DNA of 64,000 nt from positions 1,178,001-1,242,000 of the forward strand of contig NZ_WTZA01000001.1 of the NCBI RefSeq assembly GCF_009827495.1, given 5' to 3'. The DNA comes from Tsuneonella aeria (GTDB lineage: Bacteria; Pseudomonadota; Alphaproteobacteria; Sphingomonadales; Sphingomonadaceae). Both the position numbers and the translations under genes were made by a program. Under the pieces are notes generated by a model, which had not been told where the DNA came from, did not search any database, and saw only the letters and a list, made by a program, of their open reading frames with translations. Positions 54,261-62,310 of this stretch are shown here, in pieces; position 1 is the stretch's first letter, and every line of letters starts with the position of its first letter.

Positions 54261-54888
54261 ATGAAGCAGATGATTTTCTTGTTGACGTTGGCAGCGGTGA
54301 CGGCGGGCGCATGCGTTCCGGTGCGGAATGACGGATCGTCGCTAACGCATCAGACTGCTCTGCTCGCAGCTAACTCCGAATATGACCTTGCCATTGTCCA
54401 AGCGGACGCGGCTGCTCTCGATCAAATCTACGCCGACGATTTCTCGTTCGTCGGCGACAACGCTGAGCTACGGAACAAAGGAAGAGCAAATCAGGCAGAT
54501 GACGGGCGGATCCATACGGCTGCTCTATGCGCGGAGCGATGAAATAGTAGTGAGGCGTCTCGGTCCTGACCATGCGCTGCTCACGGGACGCTTCACCGGT
54601 CGGTATCGAACCGGCGCCCATGACGTCAGTTTCGTCGAGCGATATAGCAGTGTCTGGAGGCGCCACGGCACACGATGGCGCTTGCGCCACGAGCATTCGA
54701 GCTTTGTGCCTGAGCCGGCCACTGAGCGCTCGGGTGCGCTTCCCGCCCAAAGGGACATTAGCGGCGGTTCAATGTCCGCTTTCCACCCTCTTTTGGGCCA
54801 TTCGTGTATCTGCGAGCGGAACTGGAAAGCAGACCGCCGTCTACTGAAGCAGAGTGAGTGCGTAGCGAACCACATCTTCGGCAGGTAG
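54261..54888 (+). pseudogene. DUF4440/NTF2-like protein with a frameshift
   Basis: Frame 1 from the ATG at 54261 gives a signal-like N-terminus (LAAVTAGACVP) and SEYDLAIVQADAAALDQIYADDFSFVGDNAELRNK. The match then continues in the next frame: KEEQIRQMTGGSIRLLYARSDEIVVRRLGPDHALLTGRFTGRYRTG...FVERYSSVWRRHGTRWRLRHEHSS. The break is at 54,480-54,481 (AAAGGAAGAG where AAAGAAGAG would keep frame), a single extra G. It may be a true pseudogene or a sequencing error. Confidence 0.7.
54774..54800. repeat. Small palindromic repeat, copy 3
   Basis: TGTCCGCTTTCCACCCTCTTTTGGG, with a related unit ~35 bases upstream (GCGCTTCCCGCCCAAAGGGACATTAGCGG). Lies within the 3' end of the frameshifted gene. Same family as 48,924, 52,240 and 56,387. 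Confidence 0.4.
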
Positions 54889-55188
54889 GGGCTTAGATAA
54901 CACTGGCGCATCGAGCCCGCGCAGAAACTCACCCACCCGGTTCAAGTCGCCCGTGTGGAGAACGAAGGGGATGCCTCTCCGCTTGAGCTCGGCGGCAGTT
55001 CGCTCACAGGTTTGCCCATGTCCAAGGTTCACGTCGAGCACGGCGCCCGCGAACACATTCTGATCGAGAGCGTCGAGAGCCTGATCGCAGGTGCTCGCGG
55101 TGACCGCGTCAGCACCCTCGTCCTCGAACGCGAACTTCAGATCCATTGCGATTAGAGGTTCATCTTCCACTATCAGGAAGCAGGTCAT
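54841..55188 (-). CDS. Stand-alone receiver domain
   Basis: 115 residues, CheY-like receiver only: acidic pair VEDEP (7-11), phosphoacceptor D52 (AVLDVNLG), Thr79 (LHTGD) and Lys99 (LSKPL). No output domain. It directly follows the LOV histidine kinase gene (14-base gap) on the same strand, so it is the likely phosphoryl partner. Single receivers of this kind in alphaproteobacteria relay signals in general stress or light pathways. Confidence 0.88.
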   Translation of the reverse strand: MTCFLIVEDEPLIAMDLKFAFEDEGADAVTASTCDQALDALDQNVFAGAVLDVNLGHGQTCERTAAELKRRGIPFVLHTGDLNRVGEFLRGLDAPVLSKPLPAEDVVRYALTLLQ

Positions 55189-55202
55189 TCGATTGCTCCT
55201 GA

Positions 55203-56276
55203 TCAGCGAGCTAAGGGAAGAGAGATTTGCACCCGGAGACCGTCAGGCTCCCAGGTGGTGTCGAGGAAACCATGCGAATGCGTGAGCAACGTCCGGGCGA
55301 TATTAAAACCAGTTCCCGTGGATTGGGGCTCGCCGCTGACCCCAGGCCCGCCTTGCTCCTTCCAGTCCACTACCAACGTTGCCCTGTCGTGCCGGTCGGT
55401 GTCGTGGCGCCAGGAGACATCGATCCGTCCAGTATCGGAGGAGAGCGCTCCATACTTCGTCGCATTCGTTGCCAGCTCGTGGAGCGTGAGCCCGATGGCC
55501 GAGATGGCGTTCGGCTCGGTTCGGACGGTATCGCCAGTGCAATGGATGCGGTCGCCCTCGGGATCGTAGGGCTGCAGCACTGCTCGAATGGCCTGGCCAA
55601 CCTCGATCGTGCCCATAAATGCATCGTCGAGCGTGGGCTCGTAGGACCGTCCCAAAGCCTGGATGCGATCGTTGATCTTCTTGGACACGGGACGCGCATC
55701 CATGGCCCGCCCGGTGATGTTTACGATGCCGCCGATGACAGCAAAAACATTCTTCAACCGGTGGGAGACCTCACGTGCCATCGCCTTGGCGTGGCGTTCC
55801 TCAGCCCTAGCTTCATGGATGTCGGTTACATCCCACTGGCTGCCGAAGAAGTATTTGAGCTTGCCATCGGTGTCGTAGATTGGGCCGAGGTGGAGCGCAT
55901 TCCAGAACGTCGAGCCGTCCTTGCGGTAATTTAAAATTTCGAACACCGCCACGTCCTCGTCGCGGATGGCGTCGCGCATCTTGGCAACCTGGCGTGGATC
56001 GCTCTTCGGGCCTTGGAGGAAGCGGCAGTTGCGGCCGAGTATCTCCTTCGAGGTGTAGCCGGTAAGCTCCTCGAAAGCGGCGTTGCAAAAGATAATCGGG
56101 TCGTCGTCCTGGTTCGGATCGGTCAGGCAGATTGCCATGCGCGTCTGCGCCATAGCCTGCTCGAACAGCAGGCCCGACGCGCCTTCAAAGGGCTCGTAGG
56201 GCTTTGCTGTCCTTTGCGGTAGCGAGGACGCTTGGTGCGCGTCGGTTGGCGGATCGCCATTCTTAGGTGAAGTCAT
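55203..56276 (-). CDS. LOV-domain HWE/HisKA_2 histidine kinase
   Basis: 357 residues from the ATG at 56276. The PAS/LOV domain carries the canonical flavin-adduct Cys in GRNCRFLQG (C84), with LNYRKDGSTFWNAL and YFFGSQWDVT after it. The dimerisation helix has the phosphoacceptor EVSHRLKN (H172) and the N-box LHELATNATKYGAL (N271); WKEQGG is the HWE-type W-x-E. Blue light should form a cysteinyl-flavin adduct and change kinase activity, as in Erythrobacter LOV kinases. Paired with the receiver gene just downstream. Confidence 0.92.
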   Translation of the reverse strand: MTSPKNGDPPTDAHQASSLPQRTAKPYEPFEGASGLLFEQAMAQTRMAICLTDPNQDDDPIIFCNAAFEELTGYTSKEILGRNCRFLQGPKSDPRQVAKMRDAIRDEDVAVFEILNYRKDGSTFWNALHLGPIYDTDGKLKYFFGSQWDVTDIHEARAEERHAKAMAREVSHRLKNVFAVIGGIVNITGRAMDARPVSKKINDRIQALGRSYEPTLDDAFMGTIEVGQAIRAVLQPYDPEGDRIHCTGDTVRTEPNAISAIGLTLHELATNATKYGALSSDTGRIDVSWRHDTDRHDRATLVVDWKEQGGPGVSGEPQSTGTGFNIARTLLTHSHGFLDTTWEPDGLRVQISLPLAR

Positions 56277-56386
56277 TGCACATCGTCTTGCGCTCTTGGG
56301 CGAGCGCGCGGGCGCCGCATGAACATACCGGTGCGACAACGCGATTCAATTTCGCCCGTTCCCATGGGCGACCGCGCTCGGGCTAC

Positions 56387-56412
56387 GACCGCTTTCCACC
56401 CTAACTGCGGAC
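56387..56412. repeat. Small palindromic repeat, copy 4
   Basis: GACCGCTTTCCACCCTAACTGCGGAC: half-sites (GACCGC / GCGGAC) around the shared inner sequence TTTCCACCC. Intergenic, upstream of the LOV kinase gene. Confidence 0.45.
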
Positions 56413-56987
56413 GTTTGAGACTATCGCTGCTGCGCCTGTAAGCTGACCGTCAGCTTCTTTCGCCCACTGGCCAAAAGTCGTCAGGCAGCAAACGACCCCA
56501 TGGCTGCCATCCGAGCACGAGTAGGTTCGGCACCGCCCTTCCAAAGATTCGCTCAACGTGGAGCAAGCACTCAAACCCGTGGTCATCACCTCGCCATTTT
56601 CAGAGCGTCACCTGCAAGTTCATGCAGAGGCCCTTGTTCGTGTCGTAGCGAGCCCGGTGAGCGGGATGGGCAATTTGACGTTGAGGTCAATCCGCGGATG
56701 ATGGCGATCCTGAAACCACCGATGGCCGAAGCAACCGAGCCGCTGCCAACCCGCCTAACAAATTGTCTACAAAGCTGCCAACAACATCGGCGTAGATCAG
56801 CATATCATTCAAGCACGCCAATTGCGAGGACCCGTCGTAGCGCAGCTCGCCGAGCCAACGATCCCCTTGTCAGCTAGGTGCACCTGGCCTGCCGGTTTTG
56901 GCGTCAATCAGCAGGAAGGAACCAACCTTTGAGGCGGGTCGCCGCAAGCTCTGCTTCGGTTCTTTCGACGAGCAATAGGTTTAATCT
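56413..56987. other. Intergenic region, no clear gene
   Basis: About 575 bases. A plus-strand stretch at 56,555-56,690 (KPVVITSPFSERHLQVHAEA in one frame) looks faintly protein-like but has no start and ends quickly; it may be a gene remnant. Nothing else supported. Confidence 0.3.
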
Positions 56988-57311
56988 CTATCGATGCGGG
57001 CCCGAATTGGCATCGTGGAGGAGCAGCATGCGCACGAGCTTCGCGACAGGGCGCGGAACGCCGATCCGCCCGTCAAGCCAGAGGCTTACAGTCGAGCGAT
57101 CCACGCCAATCGCGCCAGCCAGCGCCGACTGCGTCTGGTAGCCGAGTGCGTCCATAGCTAAGCGCAATTCGTCGGGCAGCATCGATGCGAGCAATGGGTC
57201 CATTTTCAGCGTGCTGACGCAGGTCGAAAGCTTCGCAGGTGCGGAATTTTCCGCGCCCGAAGGCTGTTGGTGTGAACTTTTCACAAAACCATTGCAGCTC
57301 GCAGCATCCAT
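56988..57311 (-). CDS. Small helix-turn-helix protein
   Basis: 107 residues from the ATG at 57311, preceded by AGAGGGGG. The C-terminal half (LPDELRLAMDALGYQTQSALAGAIGVDRSTVSLWLDGRIGVPRPVAKLVRML) is an XRE-type helix-turn-helix. The long upstream extension of this frame is antisense to glnK and amtB and not real. It is divergent from glnK across a 171-base gap and could regulate that operon; no partner known. Confidence 0.7.
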   Translation of the reverse strand: MDAASCNGFVKSSHQQPSGAENSAPAKLSTCVSTLKMDPLLASMLPDELRLAMDALGYQTQSALAGAIGVDRSTVSLWLDGRIGVPRPVAKLVRMLLLHDANSGPHR

Positions 57312-57391
57312 AAATCCCCCTCTTTTCAAATCCTTGCAAAGCGAAACCGACCGTCGCCTCTCCGGATTGACGATTGTCCGAAATTTGTGCG

Positions 57392-57442
57392 ATGCACCAT
57401 AAATATCAAGACTAAGTCCCATCAAGCAATACTGAGGTGCAT
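57392..57442. promoter_or_regulatory. Inverted half-sites upstream of glnK
   Basis: ATGCACC at 57392-57398 and GGTGCAT at 57436-57442 are perfect inverted copies, centre to centre 44 bases (about four helical turns), ending 40 bases before the glnK ATG. The halves match the NtrC core (TGCACC / GGTGCA) but with wider spacing than the usual site. A sigma-54 promoter is not evident. Confidence 0.35.
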
Positions 57443-57482
57443 CGCTGCTGTTTCTGAAATCTTGTTTCCGAAAGGGGGAGCA

Positions 57483-57821
57483 ATGAAGCTGATTGTCGCA
57501 ATCATAAAACCGTTCAAACTTGACGAGGTGGTCGACGCCCTCTCCGGAATTGGCGTTCAGGGCCTCACGGTGTCGGAAGTCAGCGGTTTCGGCCGACAAA
57601 AGGGCCACACCGAGGTCTATCGCGGAGCCGAATACACGACGAGCTTTGTTCCCAAGATCCGCATCGAGACTGTCGTGGCCGATGAAGTTGCGCCAAACGC
57701 GATCGAAGCCATCGCTTCCGTCGCGAAGACCGAAGCGATCGGCGACGGCAAGATCTTCACGCTTGATGTCTTGTCCGCGCTGCGAATCCGCACCGGCGAA
57801 ACTGACGAAACCGCGCTTTGA
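57483..57821 (+). CDS. glnK: P-II nitrogen regulatory protein
   Basis: 112 residues from the ATG at 57483 (GGGGGAGCA before it). Complete P-II: MKLIVAIIKPFKLDEVVDAL, T-loop GRQKGHTEVYRGAEY with the uridylylated Tyr51, B-loop KTEAIGDGKIFTLDV and C-loop RIRTGETDETAL. It reports glutamine/2-oxoglutarate status and gates AmtB. The amtB gene starts 11 bases downstream, the normal glnK-amtB arrangement. Confidence 0.93.
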   Translation: MKLIVAIIKPFKLDEVVDALSGIGVQGLTVSEVSGFGRQKGHTEVYRGAEYTTSFVPKIRIETVVADEVAPNAIEAIASVAKTEAIGDGKIFTLDVLSALRIRTGETDETAL

Positions 57822-57832
57822 GGGAGCCAGGC

Positions 57833-59173
57833 ATGACCAGAATATCTGTAAGGTCGATCGTCGCAGTAAGCACTGCCGCATTTGTCGCAACGCCCGCTTT
57901 CGCCCTTCAGGCACCAGTCAAAACGGCTGAGCTCGCGGCGAACATCGCCAAGGGCGATACCGCATTCATGATCTTGGCCACTGTGCTTGTGATGGCGATG
58001 ATCGTGCCCGGCCTCGCCCTGTTTTATGGCGGCCTTGCACGCACCAAGAACATGGCCTCGGTCCTCACGCAGGTCATGGGGGTAGCCGCGCTGACGATGA
58101 TCATCTGGGTCACCTACGGCTATTCGATGGTTTTCGGCGATACGCATAACGCCTTCATCGCCGATTTCGGAAAGGCTTTCTTGCGGGGAGTTACCCCCGA
58201 TTCAGGTGCTGCGACCTTCACCGAGGGGGTGGAGATCCCCGAGTATATCTTCATCGCTTTCCAGATGACCTTCGCCGCGATCACTGCCGCGCTGGTTGTT
58301 GGCGGCACCATGGAAAGGGCCAAGTTTGCGACCATGATAGTGTTCACCGCAATCTGGCTGACGATCGTCTATTTTCCAATCGCGCATATGGTATGGGCGA
58401 CCGGCGGCCTAATCTACGAATGGGGTGCTCTTGACTTTGCGGGCGGCACCGTTGTGCACATCAACGCGGGCGTTTCCGCTTTGATTGGCTGCCTGATTCT
58501 CGGCAAGCGCATCGGTTATCCTAAAGAGCCCATGCCCCCGCACTCACTGACCATGACGCTGATCGGCACCGGGCTCCTGTGGGTGGGCTGGTTCGGCTTT
58601 AATGGTGGTTCGGAACTCGAAGCGGACGGCGTCGCCTCGCTCGCGGTGCTCAACACCTTCGTCGCCACCGCGGCGGGCGTGCTGTTCTGGATGCTAGGCG
58701 AGGCGCTATCGGGCCGCAAGGGGTCGCTGCTGGGCGCCTGTTCGGGAGCTATCGCCGGCCTCGTTGCCGTCACGCCTGCGGCGGGTAATAGCGGGCCGTT
58801 CGGCGCGATCATCCTCGGCGGTGTCGCCGCACTGGTGTGCTTCTGGTTCGTGACCATGCTCAAGCCAAAGCTTGGACTGGACGACACGGCCGACGTCTTC
58901 GGCATCCATGGCGTTGGCGGAATCGTGGGTTCGCTCGGCACGGCCTTCACCATGCTGCCTACGCTGGGGGGACCCGGTAATGCGGAATACGATGCGGGCA
59001 ACCAGTTCGTGATCCAGACAATGGCCGTGGGCGTCGCGATTGTCTGGGCGGGCGTGGGTGCCGCAATCGCCTTTCTCATCGCCAAGCGGGTGACCGGCGG
59101 GCGCGTCTCCGAACAGATCGAGCGCGATGGCCTCGACCTCGGCGAGCATGGGGAACGCGCCTACAATTACTGA
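57833..59173 (+). CDS. amtB: Ammonium transporter
   Basis: 446 residues from the ATG at 57833 (GAGGGAGCC upstream; a TTG at 57818 is less likely). A signal-like N-terminus is followed by 11 helices with DTAFMILATVLVMAMIVPGLALFYGG, FTAIWLTIVYFPIAHMVW, the twin-His pair (HINAGVSA and DVFGIHGVGGIVGS) and WFGFNGGS. Conducts ammonia/ammonium and is blocked by GlnK. Operon with glnK and the TorF-like gene. Confidence 0.95.
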   Translation: MTRISVRSIVAVSTAAFVATPAFALQAPVKTAELAANIAKGDTAFMILATVLVMAMIVPGLALFYGGLARTKNMASVLTQVMGVAALTMIIWVTYGYSMVFGDTHNAFIADFGKAFLRGVTPDSGAATFTEGVEIPEYIFIAFQMTFAAITAALVVGGTMERAKFATMIVFTAIWLTIVYFPIAHMVWATGGLIYEWGALDFAGGTVVHINAGVSALIGCLILGKRIGYPKEPMPPHSLTMTLIGTGLLWVGWFGFNGGSELEADGVASLAVLNTFVATAAGVLFWMLGEALSGRKGSLLGACSGAIAGLVAVTPAAGNSGPFGAIILGGVAALVCFWFVTMLKPKLGLDDTADVFGIHGVGGIVGSLGTAFTMLPTLGGPGNAEYDAGNQFVIQTMAVGVAIVWAGVGAAIAFLIAKRVTGGRVSEQIERDGLDLGEHGERAYNY

Positions 59174-59244
59174 TCACACGAAAAAACCGGCAGGGCCGCG
59201 ATCCCGGCGACAAAGATCCAGGACGCGGACTCTCCAGGATGAGT

Positions 59245-59255
59245 GGGGGGGGGGG
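59245..59255 (+). repeat. Run of 11 G in the leader of the TorF-like gene
   Basis: An uninterrupted tract of 11 G lies 24 bases before the start codon, between amtB and the outer-membrane protein gene. Long homopolymers slip during replication and, in a 5' leader, can vary expression. It is also a frequent sequencing-error site. Confidence 0.5.
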
Positions 59256-59279
59256 AACAATTCAATAGGGGGAATGATA

Positions 59280-60047
59280 ATGCGTTTTTCTCGAGTTGCC
59301 CAGGCGGCTTTGCTCGCCACGACGACGATCACGATGGCCGGCTCAGCGCTGGCCCAGGATATTCTTGATCCGCGGACCACCGACGCGGATTCGCCGGGAG
59401 CCGCCGAGTCAGGCCCGGTATCAATCAGCGCTAACGTTAGCCTCGTCAGCGATTATCGCTTCCGCGGGGTCTCCTTTTCCGCAGAGGATCCGGCGATCCA
59501 GGGCGGAGTGGATTTCAGCCACAAGAGCGGCTTTTATCTCGGTACCTGGGCCTCCTCGGTCGAGGACAGCGCGCTTTACGGCAACACCGAGATTGACATC
59601 TATGCGGGCTGGTCAGGCGATGTCGCGCCCGAATTTAGCATCGATGCGGGCCTCCTCTACTATTTTTATCCCAACGGCGACGACCTTGCGGGCGACAGCG
59701 GCTATTTCGAACCCTACGCCTCGCTCACTAAAGCGCTTGGGCCGGTCGAAGCCACTGTCGGAGCGGCGTACGCTTTCGAACAGGGCTCCGCGCTTCCGAG
59801 CGACAACATCTACGTCTACGGTGATCTAAGTGCAGGCATTTCGGAAACGCCGCTCACCCTATCGGCGCATTTGGGCCATTCAGAAGGCAGCCTCGACTAT
59901 GGCTCGGGCGGCTACCTCGATTGGTCGCTAAGCGCTAGTTACTCTCTTGACATCCTGACCCTTGGGATTGCCTATGTGGATACGGACCTGCCCGATATTG
60001 CCGGTCAGAACTCGACCATCCTGTTCAGCATTGGCGCCGCCTTCTGA
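59280..60047 (+). CDS. TorF-like outer-membrane porin
   Basis: 255 residues from the ATG at 59280 (AGGGGG ribosome site; ATG 59274 overlaps it). Signal peptide MRFSRVAQAALLATTTITMAGSALAQ, then VSISANVSLVSDYRFRGVSFS, the hallmark of the TorF/gcw_chp family, and regular beta-strands ending in AAF. Predicted outer-membrane barrel that appears beside glnK-amtB in sphingomonads, perhaps admitting ammonium or small nitrogen compounds (inference). Confidence 0.85.
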   Translation: MRFSRVAQAALLATTTITMAGSALAQDILDPRTTDADSPGAAESGPVSISANVSLVSDYRFRGVSFSAEDPAIQGGVDFSHKSGFYLGTWASSVEDSALYGNTEIDIYAGWSGDVAPEFSIDAGLLYYFYPNGDDLAGDSGYFEPYASLTKALGPVEATVGAAYAFEQGSALPSDNIYVYGDLSAGISETPLTLSAHLGHSEGSLDYGSGGYLDWSLSASYSLDILTLGIAYVDTDLPDIAGQNSTILFSIGAAF

Positions 60048-60557
60048 GCAATCGCCTTTGGTCGTCAGTTCTGACCGATGCGCGGCTCGTCGTCCTGCAC
60101 CGGCGGTGGTCCATCTTCCTGGTCCCATCGCCGAAAACCGCCTGTCCGCCATCGGCGCAAAATCTGTCTTGCGGCAACCGCTTCGAACGGCAGAAAGCCA
60201 CCCAAACTCGGACCTTAAGGGTGCTCGCTGGTGACCCAGCCGAAGGGCCTCTCCGCTTGACCCAGTGGATTTCCCTGCTGAAAGACTGGTGCCGCTTACA
60301 GGACTCGAACCTGTGACCCCATCATTACGAACTTGAACGTTTTCATGGCTTTCAGAAGGCTTCCGAACGCGTTCCTGGGGAACGAGCTTTCAGGAGAGCC
60401 CTCAATCGAACGCTGCTTAGCGCATCTTCAAAACGCTGAATCGGCGAAAGAAAGCTGAAGGACCGGAGACGCTGACGCTCGCGGCTCTGGTGTCGCTCGA
60501 CAGAAATCTGCGGAAATCGCTTCTGACCCGATCATCAAGTATGATGCGTCGGGAAGC
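60048..60557. other. Intergenic region containing att copy B
   Basis: No gene supported. Left of the core, GGATTTCCCTGCTGAAAG matches GGATTTGCCTGCTGAAAG left of copy C; right of the core the sequence is unlike copies A and C. A plus-strand frame at 60490-60738 is antisense to the HEPN-like gene and rejected. Confidence 0.5.
60287..60330 (-). repeat. att copy B: 3' half of tRNA-Thr(CGU)
   Basis: The same 44 bases as 32,242-32,285 and 62,267-62,310, running from anticodon loop to ACCA on the minus strand. Here similarity to the other copies stops exactly at the anticodon loop, defining the likely exchange point. Confidence 0.85.
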
Positions 60558-61016
60558 TCAGACCTTGGCACGGCTCCTAGCTATCCAGAGGGGGACCTTC
60601 TCAGACACTTCGGTGAGGGTTGCCAACAGGCGGTTCAGCTCAGAGGTCACAGAGGGCTCTGGATCATATCGCGTGAGGAGATACTCACGGGTCTTCGAGA
60701 GCGTTTCCAGATGCAGCACTGTGCGCTTACGCAATTGAAGCCCCTCCCCGAGTGCCAACGCAGTTCTTGAGCCTAGGTCATGGTGCAGGCCTCTGACCCT
60801 CCCGGCCGGCTGACCTGCGGCGAGAAGAAGCGCGTTGAGGTACAACTCGACGGCGTGAATGGCGACCATGCGGAAAGGCGCACGAGACAGCGGTTGGCGC
60901 CGTCTGCCGCACTCGACTAGCTTTTCAGCTGCCTGCCGGTACTCCCGTGCGAGCTCAAGGACTTGCTCAGCCGTTGCCCTCTCGCCGGGGTAGAACTTCT
61001 GACCCTCGACCGTCAT
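60558..61016 (-). CDS. HEPN-like protein
   Basis: 152 residues, all-helical: ATAEQVLELAREYRQAAEKLVECG, then FRMVAIHAVELYLNALLLAAGQPAGRVRGLHHDLGSRTALA, the layout of HEPN (a helix with AE-x-YLKA-like residues, then HDL). The R-x4-6-H ribonuclease motif is not obvious. HEPN proteins often act as toxins or RNases in toxin-antitoxin and defence systems. It lies alone with one other gene between att copies B and C. Confidence 0.5.
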   Translation of the reverse strand: MTVEGQKFYPGERATAEQVLELAREYRQAAEKLVECGRRRQPLSRAPFRMVAIHAVELYLNALLLAAGQPAGRVRGLHHDLGSRTALALGEGLQLRKRTVLHLETLSKTREYLLTRYDPEPSVTSELNRLLATLTEVSEKVPLWIARSRAKV

Positions 61017-61229
61017 GCTGGAGGATTACGCTCGAGTGGCCGAACACTTCGCTAACGGCCGCTAAGCCGCGTGGGGCGGTCCTTTCGCAAAACGACCCCA
61101 AAGCTGCCAAAGGGCGAGAAGGGATCGAGGCGGTGCACCACCGCTCGAGAAGAACTTTCGGGTCGTCATGCGAAGGTGTAGTCGAAAGTGGTACTTTAGG
61201 CCATTCGGAAGGCCGAGAGGTGTCAAAAA

Positions 61230-61961
61230 ATGAGTCCTGCTGTTCCTAACCGGCTTCCGGGGAACGTCCTTCGAATCTCGGTCGACACTGTTGACCCAGT
61301 CCCGGCCAAAGCCCTTCTGGCTTGGGCTGGCAACATAGTTAGCTTTCTCGAAAGCCTGGACGAGTTTCCTGGTGACGCGACAGTGTCGGTCCGCCACGTT
61401 GGAAGTGGCTCTTCCGTCGCCGAACTCGTCTTTTTGGGAATTGGAGCCATGGGCGCCTCACTCAGCGCAATCTCGGCTGTTGGTCTGTTGGCGATTGCCT
61501 ACCAAAAGTCGCTCGAGGATGGCCACCCTCAGACCGCCTCTCCCCTTGTTTCTATAGTCAATGTCTATGGGGGCTCGACAGTCACTGTCAGCCACGGCGA
61601 CGAGGAACCGCTCGTCGTTTATTTGGAAAATGTCCCTGGCTACGAGGAAATTGACTGGGAAAACAGCGCTGGTCTGCCGGGCGTTCAGGTTCAAAAGCTT
61701 CGTGCTCTCGAGAATGCCGAAGCTTTGCAACGACCCGACCGGCCCGCCCTCCTTGTCGGCTCTTTCCTCAGAAAGCTTGATGGCACTCTGATTTTCGAGA
61801 ATCGGATAACGGGCGATCAACTTCTGGCAGTCACGCTAGATGATGACGCGGATGCAGTGGTTCCTCTCGGCGACCTGATCGTTGTTCGAGGCAGTATCGG
61901 CTCGAACGACATTCTCTCGGTGGAAACCATCGAATATATTGAACCGATTCCCACCGCCTAA
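61230..61961 (+). CDS. Unknown membrane-associated protein, 243 aa
   Basis: From the ATG at 61230 (GAGAGGTG upstream). N-terminal ~65 residues (LRISVDTVDPVPAKALLAWAGNIVSFLESLDEF), one hydrophobic stretch AELVFLGIGAMGASLSAISAVGLLAIAYQ (68-96), then a beta-rich C-terminal part (VYGGSTVTVSHGDEEPLVVYLENVPG; FENRITGDQLLAVTLDDDADAVVPLGDLIVVRG). No family recognised. Divergent from the HEPN-like gene; together they are the whole coding content between att copies B and C. Confidence 0.55.
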   Translation: MSPAVPNRLPGNVLRISVDTVDPVPAKALLAWAGNIVSFLESLDEFPGDATVSVRHVGSGSSVAELVFLGIGAMGASLSAISAVGLLAIAYQKSLEDGHPQTASPLVSIVNVYGGSTVTVSHGDEEPLVVYLENVPGYEEIDWENSAGLPGVQVQKLRALENAEALQRPDRPALLVGSFLRKLDGTLIFENRITGDQLLAVTLDDDADAVVPLGDLIVVRGSIGSNDILSVETIEYIEPIPTA

Positions 61962-62266
61962 AGGGTCGCTTACGCCGCGCTCTGAGGTCGATCTTGGGCT
62001 GCGAGCCGAACACGTCCGACGGAAAGCGAACAAAAGGGAGGACGTTTTCCACTCATTTCCGGAGTTAGGGGCCCGACGCTCGATCTGCTGAGAGCTGAAG
62101 TTCAGAAACCGCCTTAGCCTTAGAAGAAGAAGCTCGATGGGTTTTAAGTGGGTATAGCGTGGGTCAGCGTCGGAATCCGGCTCAAAACGCCCCAAACACT
62201 ACCCAAGCTACCTTCCAAGCCGAAAGGCCGTTGAGCATAAGACTCTGGATTTGCCTGCTGAAAGTC

Positions 62267-62310
62267 TGGTGCCGCTTACAGGACTCGAACCTGTGACCCC
62301 ATCATTACGA
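62267..62310 (-). repeat. att copy C: 3' half of tRNA-Thr(CGU)
   Basis: Identical 44-base core to copies A and B. To its right the minus strand reads CTCTCTAC before the anticodon loop instead of a pairing 5' anticodon stem, so it is not an intact tRNA either. The right arm (to ~62,525) is a diverged direct repeat of the arm at copy A. Confidence 0.85.

Noticed and set aside
57311..57914. Long N-terminal extension of the small HTH gene
   Set aside because: It would run antisense through glnK into amtB. The ATG at 57311 has a strong ribosome site.
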